Notes under the pieces: model-generated
Databases searched by the model: none
Seen by the model: only the letters and a program-made list of their open reading frames with translations
Told to the model about the DNA's origin: nothing
Part shown: piece after piece, positions 7,310 to 14,955 of the stretch
How positions within the stretch are numbered: position 1 is the stretch's first letter
Layout: each line of letters opens with the position of its first letter
NCBI GenBank assembly: GCA_009781475.1
Contig: WQYB01000022.1
Coordinates: 1-34,730 of the forward strand
From: Treponema sp.
Lineage (GTDB): Bacteria; Spirochaetota; Spirochaetia; Treponematales; Breznakiellaceae
DNA: 34,730 bases
Direction of reading: 5' to 3'
Made by a program: the position numbers and the translations under genes

Positions 7310-7810
7310 GTGAATACCTTAAACATTAATAAAGAAAAAGTAACTCATTATGTTTATATTTCGCTGCTTTTTGTGGTGGGGTTATTAATATTATTGATAC
7401 TTATAGGTTCTATAGCCGGACTTTTTCACATTGGTAAACCTCAGCCGCTTATTGGCACTAGAAGTGCTCCGCAGGTTCATCAAACACTGATTCAAACCGA
7501 TGATATCCGCATATTTACAGGAATGGGGCGGCTGCGTATCCCGCTTGTTAATTCATCAACATTAATTCTTTCCATAGCTTTTCCGTTCTCTGCCGATGAT
7601 ACAGCATTTACCGAAGAAATTGCCGCTAAAGTCAACGATTTTAGGACAATCGCAAATGAGTATTTTTCTGCTTTACCTGAACCGGAATTGATTCGAATAA
7701 ACGAGGAAGCTGCAAAACAGGAAATACTCAGGCGATTTAATGAAAATTTACGGCTTGGACGCATCGAAGTCCTTTATTTTAACGATATGATGGTAATCGA
7801 AAGTTATTAA
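7310..7810 (+). CDS. FliL-like single-pass membrane protein
   Basis: A 166-residue protein with one N-terminal membrane helix (about 17-38) and a periplasmic domain. Its end (EEAAKQEILRRFNENLRLG and then IEVLYFNDMMVIES) matches the way FliL-family proteins finish: a helix ending in LN..L..G, then a beta strand VYFTDF. FliL supports the flagellar stator. This could be FliL itself or a paralogue, since it stands beside an ECF sigma operon and not among flagellar genes. The start is GTG with no Shine-Dalgarno; a promoter ends 7 bases before it, so the mRNA is probably leaderless. Residues 60-105 (IRIFTGMGRLRIPLVN...) form the expected first strands of the domain. Confidence 0.65.
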   Translation: MNTLNINKEKVTHYVYISLLFVVGLLILLILIGSIAGLFHIGKPQPLIGTRSAPQVHQTLIQTDDIRIFTGMGRLRIPLVNSSTLILSIAFPFSADDTAFTEEIAAKVNDFRTIANEYFSALPEPELIRINEEAAKQEILRRFNENLRLGRIEVLYFNDMMVIESY

Positions 7811-7894
7811 ACAGCGCAACTTTAGCAGTATTTTCGTGTCAAAATCATAGACGGACGCAATTAATTATTTTACACTTATGTTCTGGAGTTTAAC

Positions 7895-8227
7895 ATGAAC
7901 GCAACTGCACAGGTTTTAATTGCGATAATTCCCATTGTGGGAATCGTTATGGGTTCGGTAGTAATTTTTTTCTATCTTTTATGGAATCACCGCCGAAGGA
8001 CGCTATTAATAAAAGCGGGACATTATATTAAACCGGAATTTAATCTTTCTTCGTTTAGTTTATTGTCAGGAATTCTGCTTACCAGTGTTGGCATTGCTGT
8101 AACTGTTCTTTTATCAATAGTTGAAGGAGCTTCGTACGGTTTATTCGGCGGATTAATTCCACTGGCAATGGGTTTTGGCTTTTTAGTTTATTATGTGATA
8201 AAACGCAGTGAAACAAAAAATGGCTGA
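7895..8227 (+). CDS. Small three-helix membrane protein preceding an ECF sigma gene (DUF6249-like)
   Basis: The 110-residue product has three membrane segments (about 7-29, 53-76 and 79-101). Between the first two is a basic loop with HRRRTLLIKAGHYIKP, like the R..LI..G signature of the DUF6249-type proteins often encoded beside ECF sigma factors. CTGGAG lies 8 bases before the ATG. Its end overlaps the start of the sigma factor gene, so the two are co-transcribed and coupled. It may be part of the membrane sensing or anti-sigma arrangement. The biochemical function is unknown. Confidence 0.7.
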   Translation: MNATAQVLIAIIPIVGIVMGSVVIFFYLLWNHRRRTLLIKAGHYIKPEFNLSSFSLLSGILLTSVGIAVTVLLSIVEGASYGLFGGLIPLAMGFGFLVYYVIKRSETKNG

Positions 8228-8813
8228 ACCTATTAGGGATGGCTCCCTGGGTTTACCTGATGAATTTGATGATCAATTAATCGTCAGTCAGATTGTATCA
8301 GGGCAAAAGGATCTATTCCGTCTTTTGGTGCGCCAGCATGAAAAAGCAGTTTATGGAATGGGTATTAGCTTTTTCCGTAATCAGGAGGATGCTTCCGATT
8401 TTACCCAGGAGGTATTTTTAAAAACCTACCGGAGCCTTTCACGTTTTGAAGGAAGAAGCCGGTTTTCAACATGGCTTTATAAAATTGCCTATAATACAGC
8501 GTTAAACGAGGTTAACAGAAGAAAAGAATATTTAAGCCTTGCAGAAGATGAAGCTGATAAGTTACTTAATGACAGCGAATCTCCTGAAAGGCTCACACTG
8601 CGTAATGCAGCAAGCGAGGCTGTACGTTTGGCAATAAAAGAACTGCCTGAACGTTTCAGGGTTTGTGTTGATTTATATTTTTTTTATGATCGTTCATATC
8701 AGGAGATTGAGGCAATTACAGGAATTCCTGTAAATACCATAAAGTCTCATGTATTTAGGGCGAAAATTATATTAAGGGAAAAATTACAGGATTTGGAAAG
8801 GAGCGTTGTATGA
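8220..8813 (+). CDS. ECF-type RNA polymerase sigma factor (sigma-70 family, RpoE-like)
   Basis: Extracytoplasmic-function sigma factor. Region 2 is clear (HEKAVYGMGISFFRN, DASDFTQEVFLKTY, FEGRSRFSTWLYKIAYNTAL), and region 4 has the helix-turn-helix (LPERFRVCVDLYFFYDRSYQEIE, then TGIPVNTIKSHVFRAK). There is no region 3, as expected for the group. I chose the ATG at 8220; an in-frame GTG at 8208 would add four residues. Neither has a good Shine-Dalgarno, and the overlap with the preceding membrane gene points to translational coupling. The next gene starts within its stop codon (ATGA) and encodes a zinc-type anti-sigma factor. The signal it responds to is unknown, but membrane-protein neighbours point to the cell envelope. 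Confidence 0.93.
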   Translation: MAEPIRDGSLGLPDEFDDQLIVSQIVSGQKDLFRLLVRQHEKAVYGMGISFFRNQEDASDFTQEVFLKTYRSLSRFEGRSRFSTWLYKIAYNTALNEVNRRKEYLSLAEDEADKLLNDSESPERLTLRNAASEAVRLAIKELPERFRVCVDLYFFYDRSYQEIEAITGIPVNTIKSHVFRAKIILREKLQDLERSVV

Positions 8814-9292
8814 GCTGTGCAAATATACTCAATATGATTTATGAAGATAATGACAATATGCCGCTTATTAACCAGATACAAATAAATATTCATACTTTTT
8901 TCTGCTCTTCTTGCGCCAGAGAGGCAGAGTTATATTACGCCGCTAAAACCGTAATGAAAGAGGATTTTTTGCCGTCTTCGCCTGATTTGATAAAACTTGA
9001 AAATTCTATAATGGCAAAAATATATGCTGAAGAAGAATATGAACAAGAAACAGAATCTTCATATTCAACTCAAGGTATTTTATCTACCCGAGGCTGGGTA
9101 ATAGCGGGTATTGTTTTAATGGTATCTTTAGTAACCGCTTTTTTTGGATTTGATTTTAAAAATATTGCAAGCGAATCCGGTTCTTCATTCCTGCTTCCGT
9201 TTGGCATAACAATCGGTATTATACTGACAATCTACGGAGCATTATTTATTGGAAGTCATCTTAAGGAACTTTCCGAACGCTTTGGACTCTAA
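8810..9292 (+). CDS. Zinc-type (ZAS) anti-sigma factor, membrane protein
   Basis: The N-terminal domain carries H28-x3-C32-x2-C35 (HTFFCSSC), the HxxxCxxC signature of zinc-containing anti-sigma domains that sequester ECF sigma factors. It is followed by a soluble linker rich in Glu and by two membrane segments (about 94-113 and 126-148). The ATG overlaps the TGA of the sigma gene, the standard arrangement for a cognate pair. By family logic the protein holds the sigma factor at the inner membrane until a signal releases it. The 160-residue length and two helices are a little unusual, since most ZAS factors have one helix followed by a periplasmic domain. Confidence 0.8.
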   Translation: MSCANILNMIYEDNDNMPLINQIQINIHTFFCSSCAREAELYYAAKTVMKEDFLPSSPDLIKLENSIMAKIYAEEEYEQETESSYSTQGILSTRGWVIAGIVLMVSLVTAFFGFDFKNIASESGSSFLLPFGITIGIILTIYGALFIGSHLKELSERFGL

Positions 9293-9319
9293 AAACAAAA
9301 AAATAAAACTAAGAATTTT

Positions 9320-9420
9320 ATACCACAGAGAACTACAACTAAAGTTGTCTGGAGTTTCACGGAGTATAAATACGATAACTAATTCTTCCTCCGTGTTTCT
9401 CCGTGTACTCCGTGGTTTTC
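9320..9420. repeat. CCACAGAG...CTCCGTGG inverted-repeat element
   Basis: The element begins TACCACAGAGAA and ends CTCCGTGGTTTTC, with internal ACGGAG and CTCCGTG units, so the two halves can fold on each other imperfectly. It resembles the dispersed CACGGAG-type elements seen elsewhere in the window (10419-10507, and one arm at 11160-11186). It runs into the 5' end of the apbE reading frame, where it encodes the start of the signal peptide. Confidence 0.6.
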
Positions 9421-10406
9421 TTATTCTTAATATAATTTTATTCTATTCATGTTCAAAAACAGAACCATCACGGACTGAAACTGCGTTTGGAACAGCATGT
9501 ACAATAACACTTTATGAACATGGGAGTACCGGCATTTATAACGAAATTTTTTCTAAAATACATCAAATAGATAATCTTATGAGTATAAATATTTTATCTT
9601 CTGATGTCAGCCGTATTAACAATAATGCAGGGATCGAACCTGTACAGGTACATGAAGAAACATTTAAAGTAATCGAAAGGGCAGTTTATTACGCCGGCTT
9701 AAGTGACGGCGCTTTTGATCCTACTGTAGGACCTTTGGTAAATTTATGGGGAATTGGAAAAGGAAACCGTAATATTCCTTCGCAAAATGAGATTGATAAA
9801 ACATTAACATTAATTAATTGGTCTAACATTGAATTAGATCCAAAAACAAACAGCGTATTTTTAACACAAAGCGGAATGTCACTTGATCTTGGAGCCATTG
9901 CTAAAGGATATGCTGCGGATGCTGCTGCACAAATAATAAAAGAAGCCGGAATAAAAAGAGCTTTAATTAATCTGGGCGGAGATGTATATGTATTAGGCGA
10001 AAAACCGGATAAAATCCCATGGAAAATCGGCATTCAGCATCCGTATGAAGAACGTAATGTTACTATCGGATATGTACAATTACAAAAAGACAAAGCACTT
10101 GTTACCTCGGGTGTTTATGAAAGATTTTTTATAAGAAACGAAATCCGCTACCATCATATTTTTAATCCGTCAAACGGTTATCCAGCCGATAACAATCTTT
10201 TATCGGTCACTATCATCGCACAAACTGCCATGAACGCAGATGCTTTATCAACAGCGGTTTTTGTACTTGGATATGAAAAAGGAATGGAATTAATAAAAAA
10301 TATACCGGATGCTGAAGCTATGTTTGTTTTTAAAGACCGCAGTATACGAACAACTTCCGGTGTAAACTTTACATTAACTGATAATACTTTTACCTTTAAA
10401 AATTAA
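9393..10406 (+). CDS. apbE: FAD:protein FMN transferase (ApbE), lipoprotein
   Basis: ApbE moves FMN from FAD to a Thr of target proteins outside the cytoplasm. The core motifs are present: LDLGAIAKGYAADAAAQ, LINLGGDVYVLG, LVTSGVYERFF, HHIFNPSNGYP and MNADALSTAVFVLGYEKG. I chose the GTG at 9393 because it gives a good lipoprotein signal (MFLRVLRGFLILNIILFYSC, lipobox Cys 20). The frame is open back to an ATG at 9249, which would overlap the anti-sigma gene and bury the signal in residues 49-68. No Shine-Dalgarno is seen for the GTG. The region around the start is made of a CTCCGTG repeat. The convergent gene pair on the other side (ECF-like transporter and NusG-domain-II protein) is often found near ApbE in flavinylation-linked loci. 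Confidence 0.93.
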   Translation: MFLRVLRGFLILNIILFYSCSKTEPSRTETAFGTACTITLYEHGSTGIYNEIFSKIHQIDNLMSINILSSDVSRINNNAGIEPVQVHEETFKVIERAVYYAGLSDGAFDPTVGPLVNLWGIGKGNRNIPSQNEIDKTLTLINWSNIELDPKTNSVFLTQSGMSLDLGAIAKGYAADAAAQIIKEAGIKRALINLGGDVYVLGEKPDKIPWKIGIQHPYEERNVTIGYVQLQKDKALVTSGVYERFFIRNEIRYHHIFNPSNGYPADNNLLSVTIIAQTAMNADALSTAVFVLGYEKGMELIKNIPDAEAMFVFKDRSIRTTSGVNFTLTDNTFTFKN

Positions 10407-10418
10407 TCATATTTATTT

Positions 10419-10507
10419 CACACGGAGACACGGAGGCACGGAGTTTACATTCGAAATTTCTCTTTTCTTCCTTCGTGCCCTCTGTGACTTTGTGCCTCTG
10501 TGTGATG
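10419..10507. repeat. CACGGAG-type imperfect inverted-repeat element between convergent genes
   Basis: The left arm reads TTCACACGGAGACACGGAGG and continues with GCACGGAG; the right arm is its degenerate complement (CTTCGTGCC, CTCTGTGACTTTGTGCC, TCTGTGTGATGAA). The arms can pair into a long imperfect stem. It lies exactly between the stop codons of apbE and the convergent transporter gene, where it may act as a bidirectional transcription stop. Confidence 0.65.
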
Positions 10508-10511
10508 AAAA

Positions 10512-11729
10512 TTAGAATAATATAAACCAAGGTAACCAAGAAATAATTATTACTGCAATCAAAATAACATATCCTGCGGGTTTTGTATGTATTTTTTGAA
10601 TCGGCTGCTGTGTAAATTTAATATCACTTAATTCCATCATTAAATTATCGATTTTATAAAAAATGTTTTTATCGAAAATATTTTTTCCTTTTATTTTAAA
10701 TTTTCTGCTCATTATTTCAGAAAAAATACACATCGACTCCCCAAGCAATTGCCCAAAAGCGCCGGGTAATATCAAATCTTTTCTAATTGTAATTTTTGAC
10801 AGCATAACAAGCGCCTGCAGTGTTACAGCTCTGTGAATGCCCGCTTCCAAAGCGCCGGAAGTTATTTTAAATACTCCGATAGAAAATAAAACTCGTCCGT
10901 AAGGAATAATTAAATTAAACGCTATAACTATAAAAGTGACAAAAACTGTAAATAAAAAATCAGTTTTTTTTCCTGATAACAAAACTAAAAAACAAAAAAA
11001 TAAAAATTGATAAACGCGGTATTCAGTACTCGGATTAAACAAAACCGCAGGTATAATTAATAATCCGGCTAAAAACAACATTTCCGCACTAAATATATTA
11101 TTATAAAATAATAACCTGTTTTTTATTTTATGTTCTATAAATGATAAATTTGAACAACAACTCCGTGCCTCCGTGCCTCCGTGTGAAAATATTATGGTTT
11201 TAATCCACCTTGATCTTCTTACAAACATTTCGCAAAAAACACCCAATACAATACCTGTAACAAGACCTGCCGCTAAAAACGGCGGAGTTATATAACGGAC
11301 ACTCTCTTTGAAAATAAACATGTAAGCAAGCGCTAACTGAGAAATATTTGAGATAACAGCGCCAGCCGCTCCAATACCTATAAATGTAATATTGTCTTTT
11401 GCTATTTTTTGCAAAAAAAACATAAATAAAGCAGATAGAAATGTTCCTGTAAAAGAAAATAAAAAAATGTATGAAAACAGTGTTCCTGTAATTAAAGCCT
11501 GTCCGAAAACTTTAATGCAAATCAAAATCACAAATGAACGTAATGGAAAAATACAAAGCCCCAGCATAATAGGCAGATTGGCAAGACCTATCCGCATAAA
11601 AGGAAGAGGTTTTGGTATCATATATTCGACAGCGGAAAGAAAAAGGCAGAAAGCTCCCAACAGGGCAAGTGAACTTGCATCAAGGTTCCTTGCTTCAAGT
11701 GTTTTTTCACCAGACGACAGCGTCAACAT
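10512..11729 (-). CDS. Fused Gx-transporter (heptaprenyl-diphosphate-synthase-component-I-like) and ECF T-component-like protein
   Basis: A membrane protein of two parts. Residues about 15-175 match the Gx_transp/Hpre_diP_synt_I type (ALLGAFCLFLSAVEYMIPKP, MRIGLANLPIMLGLCIFPLR), which belongs to the same superfamily as substrate-binding S components of ECF transporters. Residues about 205-390 are a second set of helices with the look of a CbiQ/T component (LVLLSGKKTDFLF, GAFGQLLGESMCIFSEIM). The linker contains SHGGTEARS (182-190), encoded by one arm of the window's CACGGAG repeat. Its start overlaps the 3' end of the NusG-domain-II gene by 23 bases, so the two are coupled. The combination suggests uptake of a precursor such as a flavin or isoprenoid, but the substrate is not visible in the sequence. 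Confidence 0.75.
   Translation of the reverse strand: MLTLSSGEKTLEARNLDASSLALLGAFCLFLSAVEYMIPKPLPFMRIGLANLPIMLGLCIFPLRSFVILICIKVFGQALITGTLFSYIFLFSFTGTFLSALFMFFLQKIAKDNITFIGIGAAGAVISNISQLALAYMFIFKESVRYITPPFLAAGLVTGIVLGVFCEMFVRRSRWIKTIIFSHGGTEARSCCSNLSFIEHKIKNRLLFYNNIFSAEMLFLAGLLIIPAVLFNPSTEYRVYQFLFFCFLVLLSGKKTDFLFTVFVTFIVIAFNLIIPYGRVLFSIGVFKITSGALEAGIHRAVTLQALVMLSKITIRKDLILPGAFGQLLGESMCIFSEIMSRKFKIKGKNIFDKNIFYKIDNLMMELSDIKFTQQPIQKIHTKPAGYVILIAVIIISWLPWFILF
11160..11186. repeat. Repeat arm (three CTCCGTG/CCTCCGTG units) inside a coding region
   Basis: CTCCGTGCCTCCGTGCCTCC and the following GTGTGAA match the arms of the intergenic elements near 9320-9420 and 10419-10507. Here it lies within the transporter gene, at the junction of its two domains, and encodes residues 182-190. 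No matching second arm is visible nearby. Confidence 0.6.
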
Positions 11730-12111
11730 CGTTGTCCTCTGTAACAGTACCTTGTATTATTAACAAAACATTATTTGGAAGGCAGGCAGCCCACTGCCCT
11801 TGTTTGGAAACAATTCCTGCAGCAACACAGTTTTGATTATGACATGGAGAGGCTTCGATCCAGGTCTTTTGCCCGTTTAAACGAATAACAGTATTACCAA
11901 GCGGTCCTGTTACAATAACTGTTTCTTCAGCTTCAATTGGATATGTCCATTCATTGTCTTGTCCTCGTATTAAAATTTGCGTTTTTCCCTGCGGTTTCAT
12001 GTAAACAAAGTAACTAATAAAAATTATTAAAGATGCGACCGTTATAATTATAATAACATCAAATAATTTTACCCTTGTTTTAATTACATTCATTACTTTA
12101 CAATTTATCAT
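11707..12111 (-). CDS. NusG-domain-II (pfam NusG_II) membrane-anchored protein
   Basis: One N-terminal membrane helix (about 18-38) is followed by a beta-rich domain with the family signature SPCHNQNCVAAGIVSKQGQW and then AACLPNNVLLIIQG (C90, C95, C110). Such proteins are commonly encoded next to Gx transporters and ApbE and are suspected to act in extracytoplasmic redox or flavin-related functions. This last point is context, not proof. The 134-residue size is typical. The ATG at 12111 has no Shine-Dalgarno; ATG 12093 (residue 7) is an alternative. The start lies only 20 bases from the divergent trpS start, so the trpS -35 box falls inside this gene's 5' end. Confidence 0.85.
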   Translation of the reverse strand: MINCKVMNVIKTRVKLFDVIIIITVASLIIFISYFVYMKPQGKTQILIRGQDNEWTYPIEAEETVIVTGPLGNTVIRLNGQKTWIEASPCHNQNCVAAGIVSKQGQWAACLPNNVLLIIQGTVTEDNDVDAVVW

Positions 12112-12125
12112 GAAATCGATACATT
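12097..12125 (+). promoter_or_regulatory. Promoter of trpS (leaderless arrangement)
   Basis: TTTACA (12097-12102), a 17-base spacer and TACATT (12120-12125) end six bases before the trpS ATG at 12132, so the transcript should start at the A of the ATG. There is no Shine-Dalgarno. The -35 box lies antisense within the first codons of the divergent NusG-domain gene. Confidence 0.6.
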
Positions 12126-12131
12126 GTCTTT

Positions 12132-13139
12132 ATGAAGAAAATTTCTTTAACAGGTATTAAACCTACAGGCGACTTGCACATCGGAAACTATTTTGGAGCG
12201 ATAAAACCGGCTCTTGAACTTGCCGAGGAATACGATGCCCGGTATTTTATCGCAGATTATCACGCTTTAAATACCATGAAAGATCCCAAGGAATTAAATT
12301 CCACAATCAGACAGGTAGCTGCCGGCTGGCTTGCAGGAGGTTTGAATCCTGAAAAAGTAATTTTTTACAGGCAAAGTTCAATACCGGAAGTATTTGAATT
12401 AACTACAATGTTTATGGCTTTTACAGCCAAGGGGCTTATGAACCGGGCTCACGCATATAAAGACGCCATAAATAAAAATAAGGAAAACGGTAAAACAGGC
12501 GAAGAAACAGACTCAGGTATCAACATGGGGCTTTTTACATATCCTGTATTAATGGCTGCGGATATTATTATTTTTGATTCCGATATTGTTCCTGTCGGAA
12601 AAGATCAAGTGCAGCATATTGAAATGGCGCAGGATATTGCACAGTCGATAAACGCAAACTACGGGCAGCAGGTTTTAAAAATTCCGCAGGCAGCAGTTCA
12701 AAAGGATGTTGCTGTAGTGCCAGGTCTTGACGGACGCAAGATGAGTAAAAGTTACGGAAATATTATTCCCCTTTTCGCTCCTGAAAAGACACTTCGAAAA
12801 ACAATTATGCGCATAACAACAAACTCACAATCTGTAGAAGAACCCAAAGACCCGGATACAAGCCAGATTTTCCAGCTTTATAAATTATTTTCAAATGCAG
12901 ACGAGCAGGCGGCTTTGGCAAACCGTTACCGCGCAGGCGGCATGGGCTGGGGAGAAGCAAAAGAAGAACTTTTTCAGGCTGTAAACCGCCTGCTTACTCC
13001 CATCCGCGAACGTTATGAAACATACATGGCTGATATTCCTGCTTTAGATAAAATACTTGAACAGGGAGCGCAAAAAGCAAGACCAATAGCAGCCGCTACA
13101 GTAAAACGCTTGCGTAAAGCAGCGGGAATAGATTTATAA
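12132..13139 (+). CDS. trpS: Tryptophan--tRNA ligase
   Basis: Class Ic aminoacyl-tRNA synthetase that charges tRNA-Trp. The HIGH-type motif GDLHIGNYFGAIKP is at residues 13-26 and the KMSKS loop appears as GRKMSKSYGN. Other TrpRS signatures are FIADYHALNT, MAADIIIFDSDIVPVGKDQ and HIEMAQDIA. The 335-residue length is normal for a bacterial TrpRS. It is the first gene of a two-gene operon with proC, 16 bases downstream. The ATG directly follows a promoter and has no Shine-Dalgarno, so initiation is probably leaderless. No T-box leader can exist here because there is no room for one. Confidence 0.97.
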   Translation: MKKISLTGIKPTGDLHIGNYFGAIKPALELAEEYDARYFIADYHALNTMKDPKELNSTIRQVAAGWLAGGLNPEKVIFYRQSSIPEVFELTTMFMAFTAKGLMNRAHAYKDAINKNKENGKTGEETDSGINMGLFTYPVLMAADIIIFDSDIVPVGKDQVQHIEMAQDIAQSINANYGQQVLKIPQAAVQKDVAVVPGLDGRKMSKSYGNIIPLFAPEKTLRKTIMRITTNSQSVEEPKDPDTSQIFQLYKLFSNADEQAALANRYRAGGMGWGEAKEELFQAVNRLLTPIRERYETYMADIPALDKILEQGAQKARPIAAATVKRLRKAAGIDL

Positions 13140-13155
13140 TTATAAAGGAGTATTT

Positions 13156-13974
13156 ATGATTAATATCTCTTGTATCGGAAGCGGAAACATGGGTTTTGCT
13201 CTAATGAGTGCAGCTTCTACAGACAATAATAATATAAATATTTATTTTACCGATGCAGAAGCAGAAAAAGCACAAGCAGCAGCCGCTTCTATCGGAAAAA
13301 CAGCAAAAGTATTATCTTCCAATATTGAAGCAGCGCAAAAATGTGATTTTATTTTTCTTGCGGTTAAACCTCAAGTATTATCGATTGTGTTAGCTGAAAT
13401 TGCTCCTGTAATAAAAAAAAGACAAAGCGAATCAAATGCTCCTGTGTTAGTTTCAATGGCGGCAGGATGGTCAATCGAAAAAATCCAATCTTCCATTGGT
13501 GAAAAGACACCTGTTGTACGTATAATGCCCAATACTCCGGCACTTATCGGCAAGGGAATGATAGTTATGTCTTGTTCACAGGAAGTTTCAGATGCAAATG
13601 CGAATGAAATTAAAAATATTCTTGGTAAAGCAGGTATTGTTGATTGTATCGAAGAGCGCTTCATGGATGCAGTTACAGGTCTTTCAGGTTCGGGACCTGC
13701 ATTTGTTTATTTATTTATTGAAGCAATGGCAGACGGAGGAGTTCTTGCAGGATTACCAAGAGATAAAGCACTTGTATTGGCAGCGCAGACTGTCCTTGGA
13801 GCGGCGGCAATGGTACTGCAAACAGAAAAACAACCGGGCGAACTTAAAGACATGGTTACATCACCCGGCGGCACTACAATCGCAGGTATCGCAGCGCTTG
13901 AAGACGGCGCATTTAGAGGCACTGTGATCAAGGCTGTAGAAGCTGCCTGGAAACGTTCAATAGAACTTGGTTAA
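13156..13974 (+). CDS. proC: Pyrroline-5-carboxylate reductase
   Basis: Last step of proline synthesis, NAD(P)H-dependent reduction of 1-pyrroline-5-carboxylate. The Rossmann motif CIGSGNMGFAL is at the N-terminus, FLAVKPQVL marks the cofactor domain, VVRIMPNTPALIGKGM the centre, and the C-terminal family signature TGLSGSGPAFVYLFIEAMAD is followed by LKDMVTSPGGTTIAG. The 272-residue length is normal. AAAGGAG lies 6 bases before the ATG, a proper site as expected for a downstream gene of the trpS operon. Its stop codon overlaps the stop codon of the convergent NYN gene. Confidence 0.97.
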   Translation: MINISCIGSGNMGFALMSAASTDNNNINIYFTDAEAEKAQAAAASIGKTAKVLSSNIEAAQKCDFIFLAVKPQVLSIVLAEIAPVIKKRQSESNAPVLVSMAAGWSIEKIQSSIGEKTPVVRIMPNTPALIGKGMIVMSCSQEVSDANANEIKNILGKAGIVDCIEERFMDAVTGLSGSGPAFVYLFIEAMADGGVLAGLPRDKALVLAAQTVLGAAAMVLQTEKQPGELKDMVTSPGGTTIAGIAALEDGAFRGTVIKAVEAAWKRSIELG

Positions 13975-14903
13975 TTAACTACTGTGACCTTAATCGCGCG
14001 GTAGCGCGGCGCTCCGTCACGTTTACTTCGATCTTCATCTTCTTCTACATAGTATTTTACATTCATCCCGAATTTTAAATCGGGGAAATCGCAGTTTGTT
14101 ACCCTGCTGTAATGAAAGAAAATATTATTGCGATCTTCGTCTTTAATAAAACCAAATCCATTGGGGTTAATGCTGAAAATAGTGGAAGTAAGTTCTTCTT
14201 TTTCTTCGAGTATGTCTTCTGATTTATAGTTTGAAACAACAGGTGTCTTATCATAAATCTTTTCCGGAACAAATAATTCTTTTGTGTATTCGGTATCGTC
14301 TTGATCGATCCGCTGATGCATGGGTACTGCAAAGAAAACTTCTTCCTGTAATTGACGGGATGCTTTTGTTTCTACTACATCGCCGTTTTCATTGTGATAT
14401 GAAAAATCCCAGAATAAAAGCATTACCTGAGTTCCTACAGTATGCAGTTTCCTGACAAGAGGAACATAATCGCCGTCGCCTGCTACTAAAACCAAAATGT
14501 CAAAATGTTTATAAATGGCAAGTTCATACGCTTCCAAAGCAAGCCAAACATCAATTCCTTTTTCCTGCACCGAATTATTGTCTCCAAAACGCAGCGGTAA
14601 ATAATGGCTTACAATATTTTCCCTCATTAAAATATCTTCAAAAACACGTTCGCTTTGAACTTTTTCACCTAACTCTTTGGCGGAAGAACGCCCCTTAAAA
14701 TAATGAGCATCGATTATACGGCATTGACGTTTATCATTTTTTGTAAGAGAGGATACTTCGCTGATAATAAAATCATGCAAGCCGCTGATGCTTATTCTTG
14801 ATTTTCTTTCATGTTCGTACTTGTAATAATTACTAACTTTGTAAAAATAATATCCATCGTAAAAAATACCTATTCTTAAAATATCCAATAAATTCTTTTC
14901 CAT
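13971..14903 (-). CDS. NYN-domain (LabA/DUF88-like) ribonuclease with C-terminal cold-shock-like domain
   Basis: The N-terminal domain (about 8-190) is a PIN-like NYN nuclease: IFYDGYYFYK with the first acid D16, EKGIDVWLALEAYELA with the middle Asp, and ILVLVAGDGDYVPLVRKL with the GDGD motif. The C-terminal 70 residues are a cold-shock/OB-like fold (TSTIFSINPNGFGFIKDEDR, NIFFHYSRV, GMNVKYYVEE), which binds single-stranded nucleic acid. The predicted role is RNA cleavage or quality control. I chose the ATG at 14903 because a TAAAAT box lies 7 bases upstream; an ATG at 14912 would add three residues. There is no Shine-Dalgarno at either. The gene converges on proC with overlapping stop codons within TTAATTAA. 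Confidence 0.85.
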   Translation of the reverse strand: MEKNLLDILRIGIFYDGYYFYKVSNYYKYEHERKSRISISGLHDFIISEVSSLTKNDKRQCRIIDAHYFKGRSSAKELGEKVQSERVFEDILMRENIVSHYLPLRFGDNNSVQEKGIDVWLALEAYELAIYKHFDILVLVAGDGDYVPLVRKLHTVGTQVMLLFWDFSYHNENGDVVETKASRQLQEEVFFAVPMHQRIDQDDTEYTKELFVPEKIYDKTPVVSNYKSEDILEEKEELTSTIFSINPNGFGFIKDEDRNNIFFHYSRVTNCDFPDLKFGMNVKYYVEEDEDRSKRDGAPRYRAIKVTVVN

Positions 14904-14955
14904 AATTGACATTTTAACACAGAGTTTAGTTAATTACCAGCTTATTTATGATATA

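Noticed and set aside
11392-11763. 123-codon + strand frame opposite the transporter and NusG-domain genes
   Set aside because: Spans the junction of two real genes on the other strand; no ribosome site or recognisable sequence.
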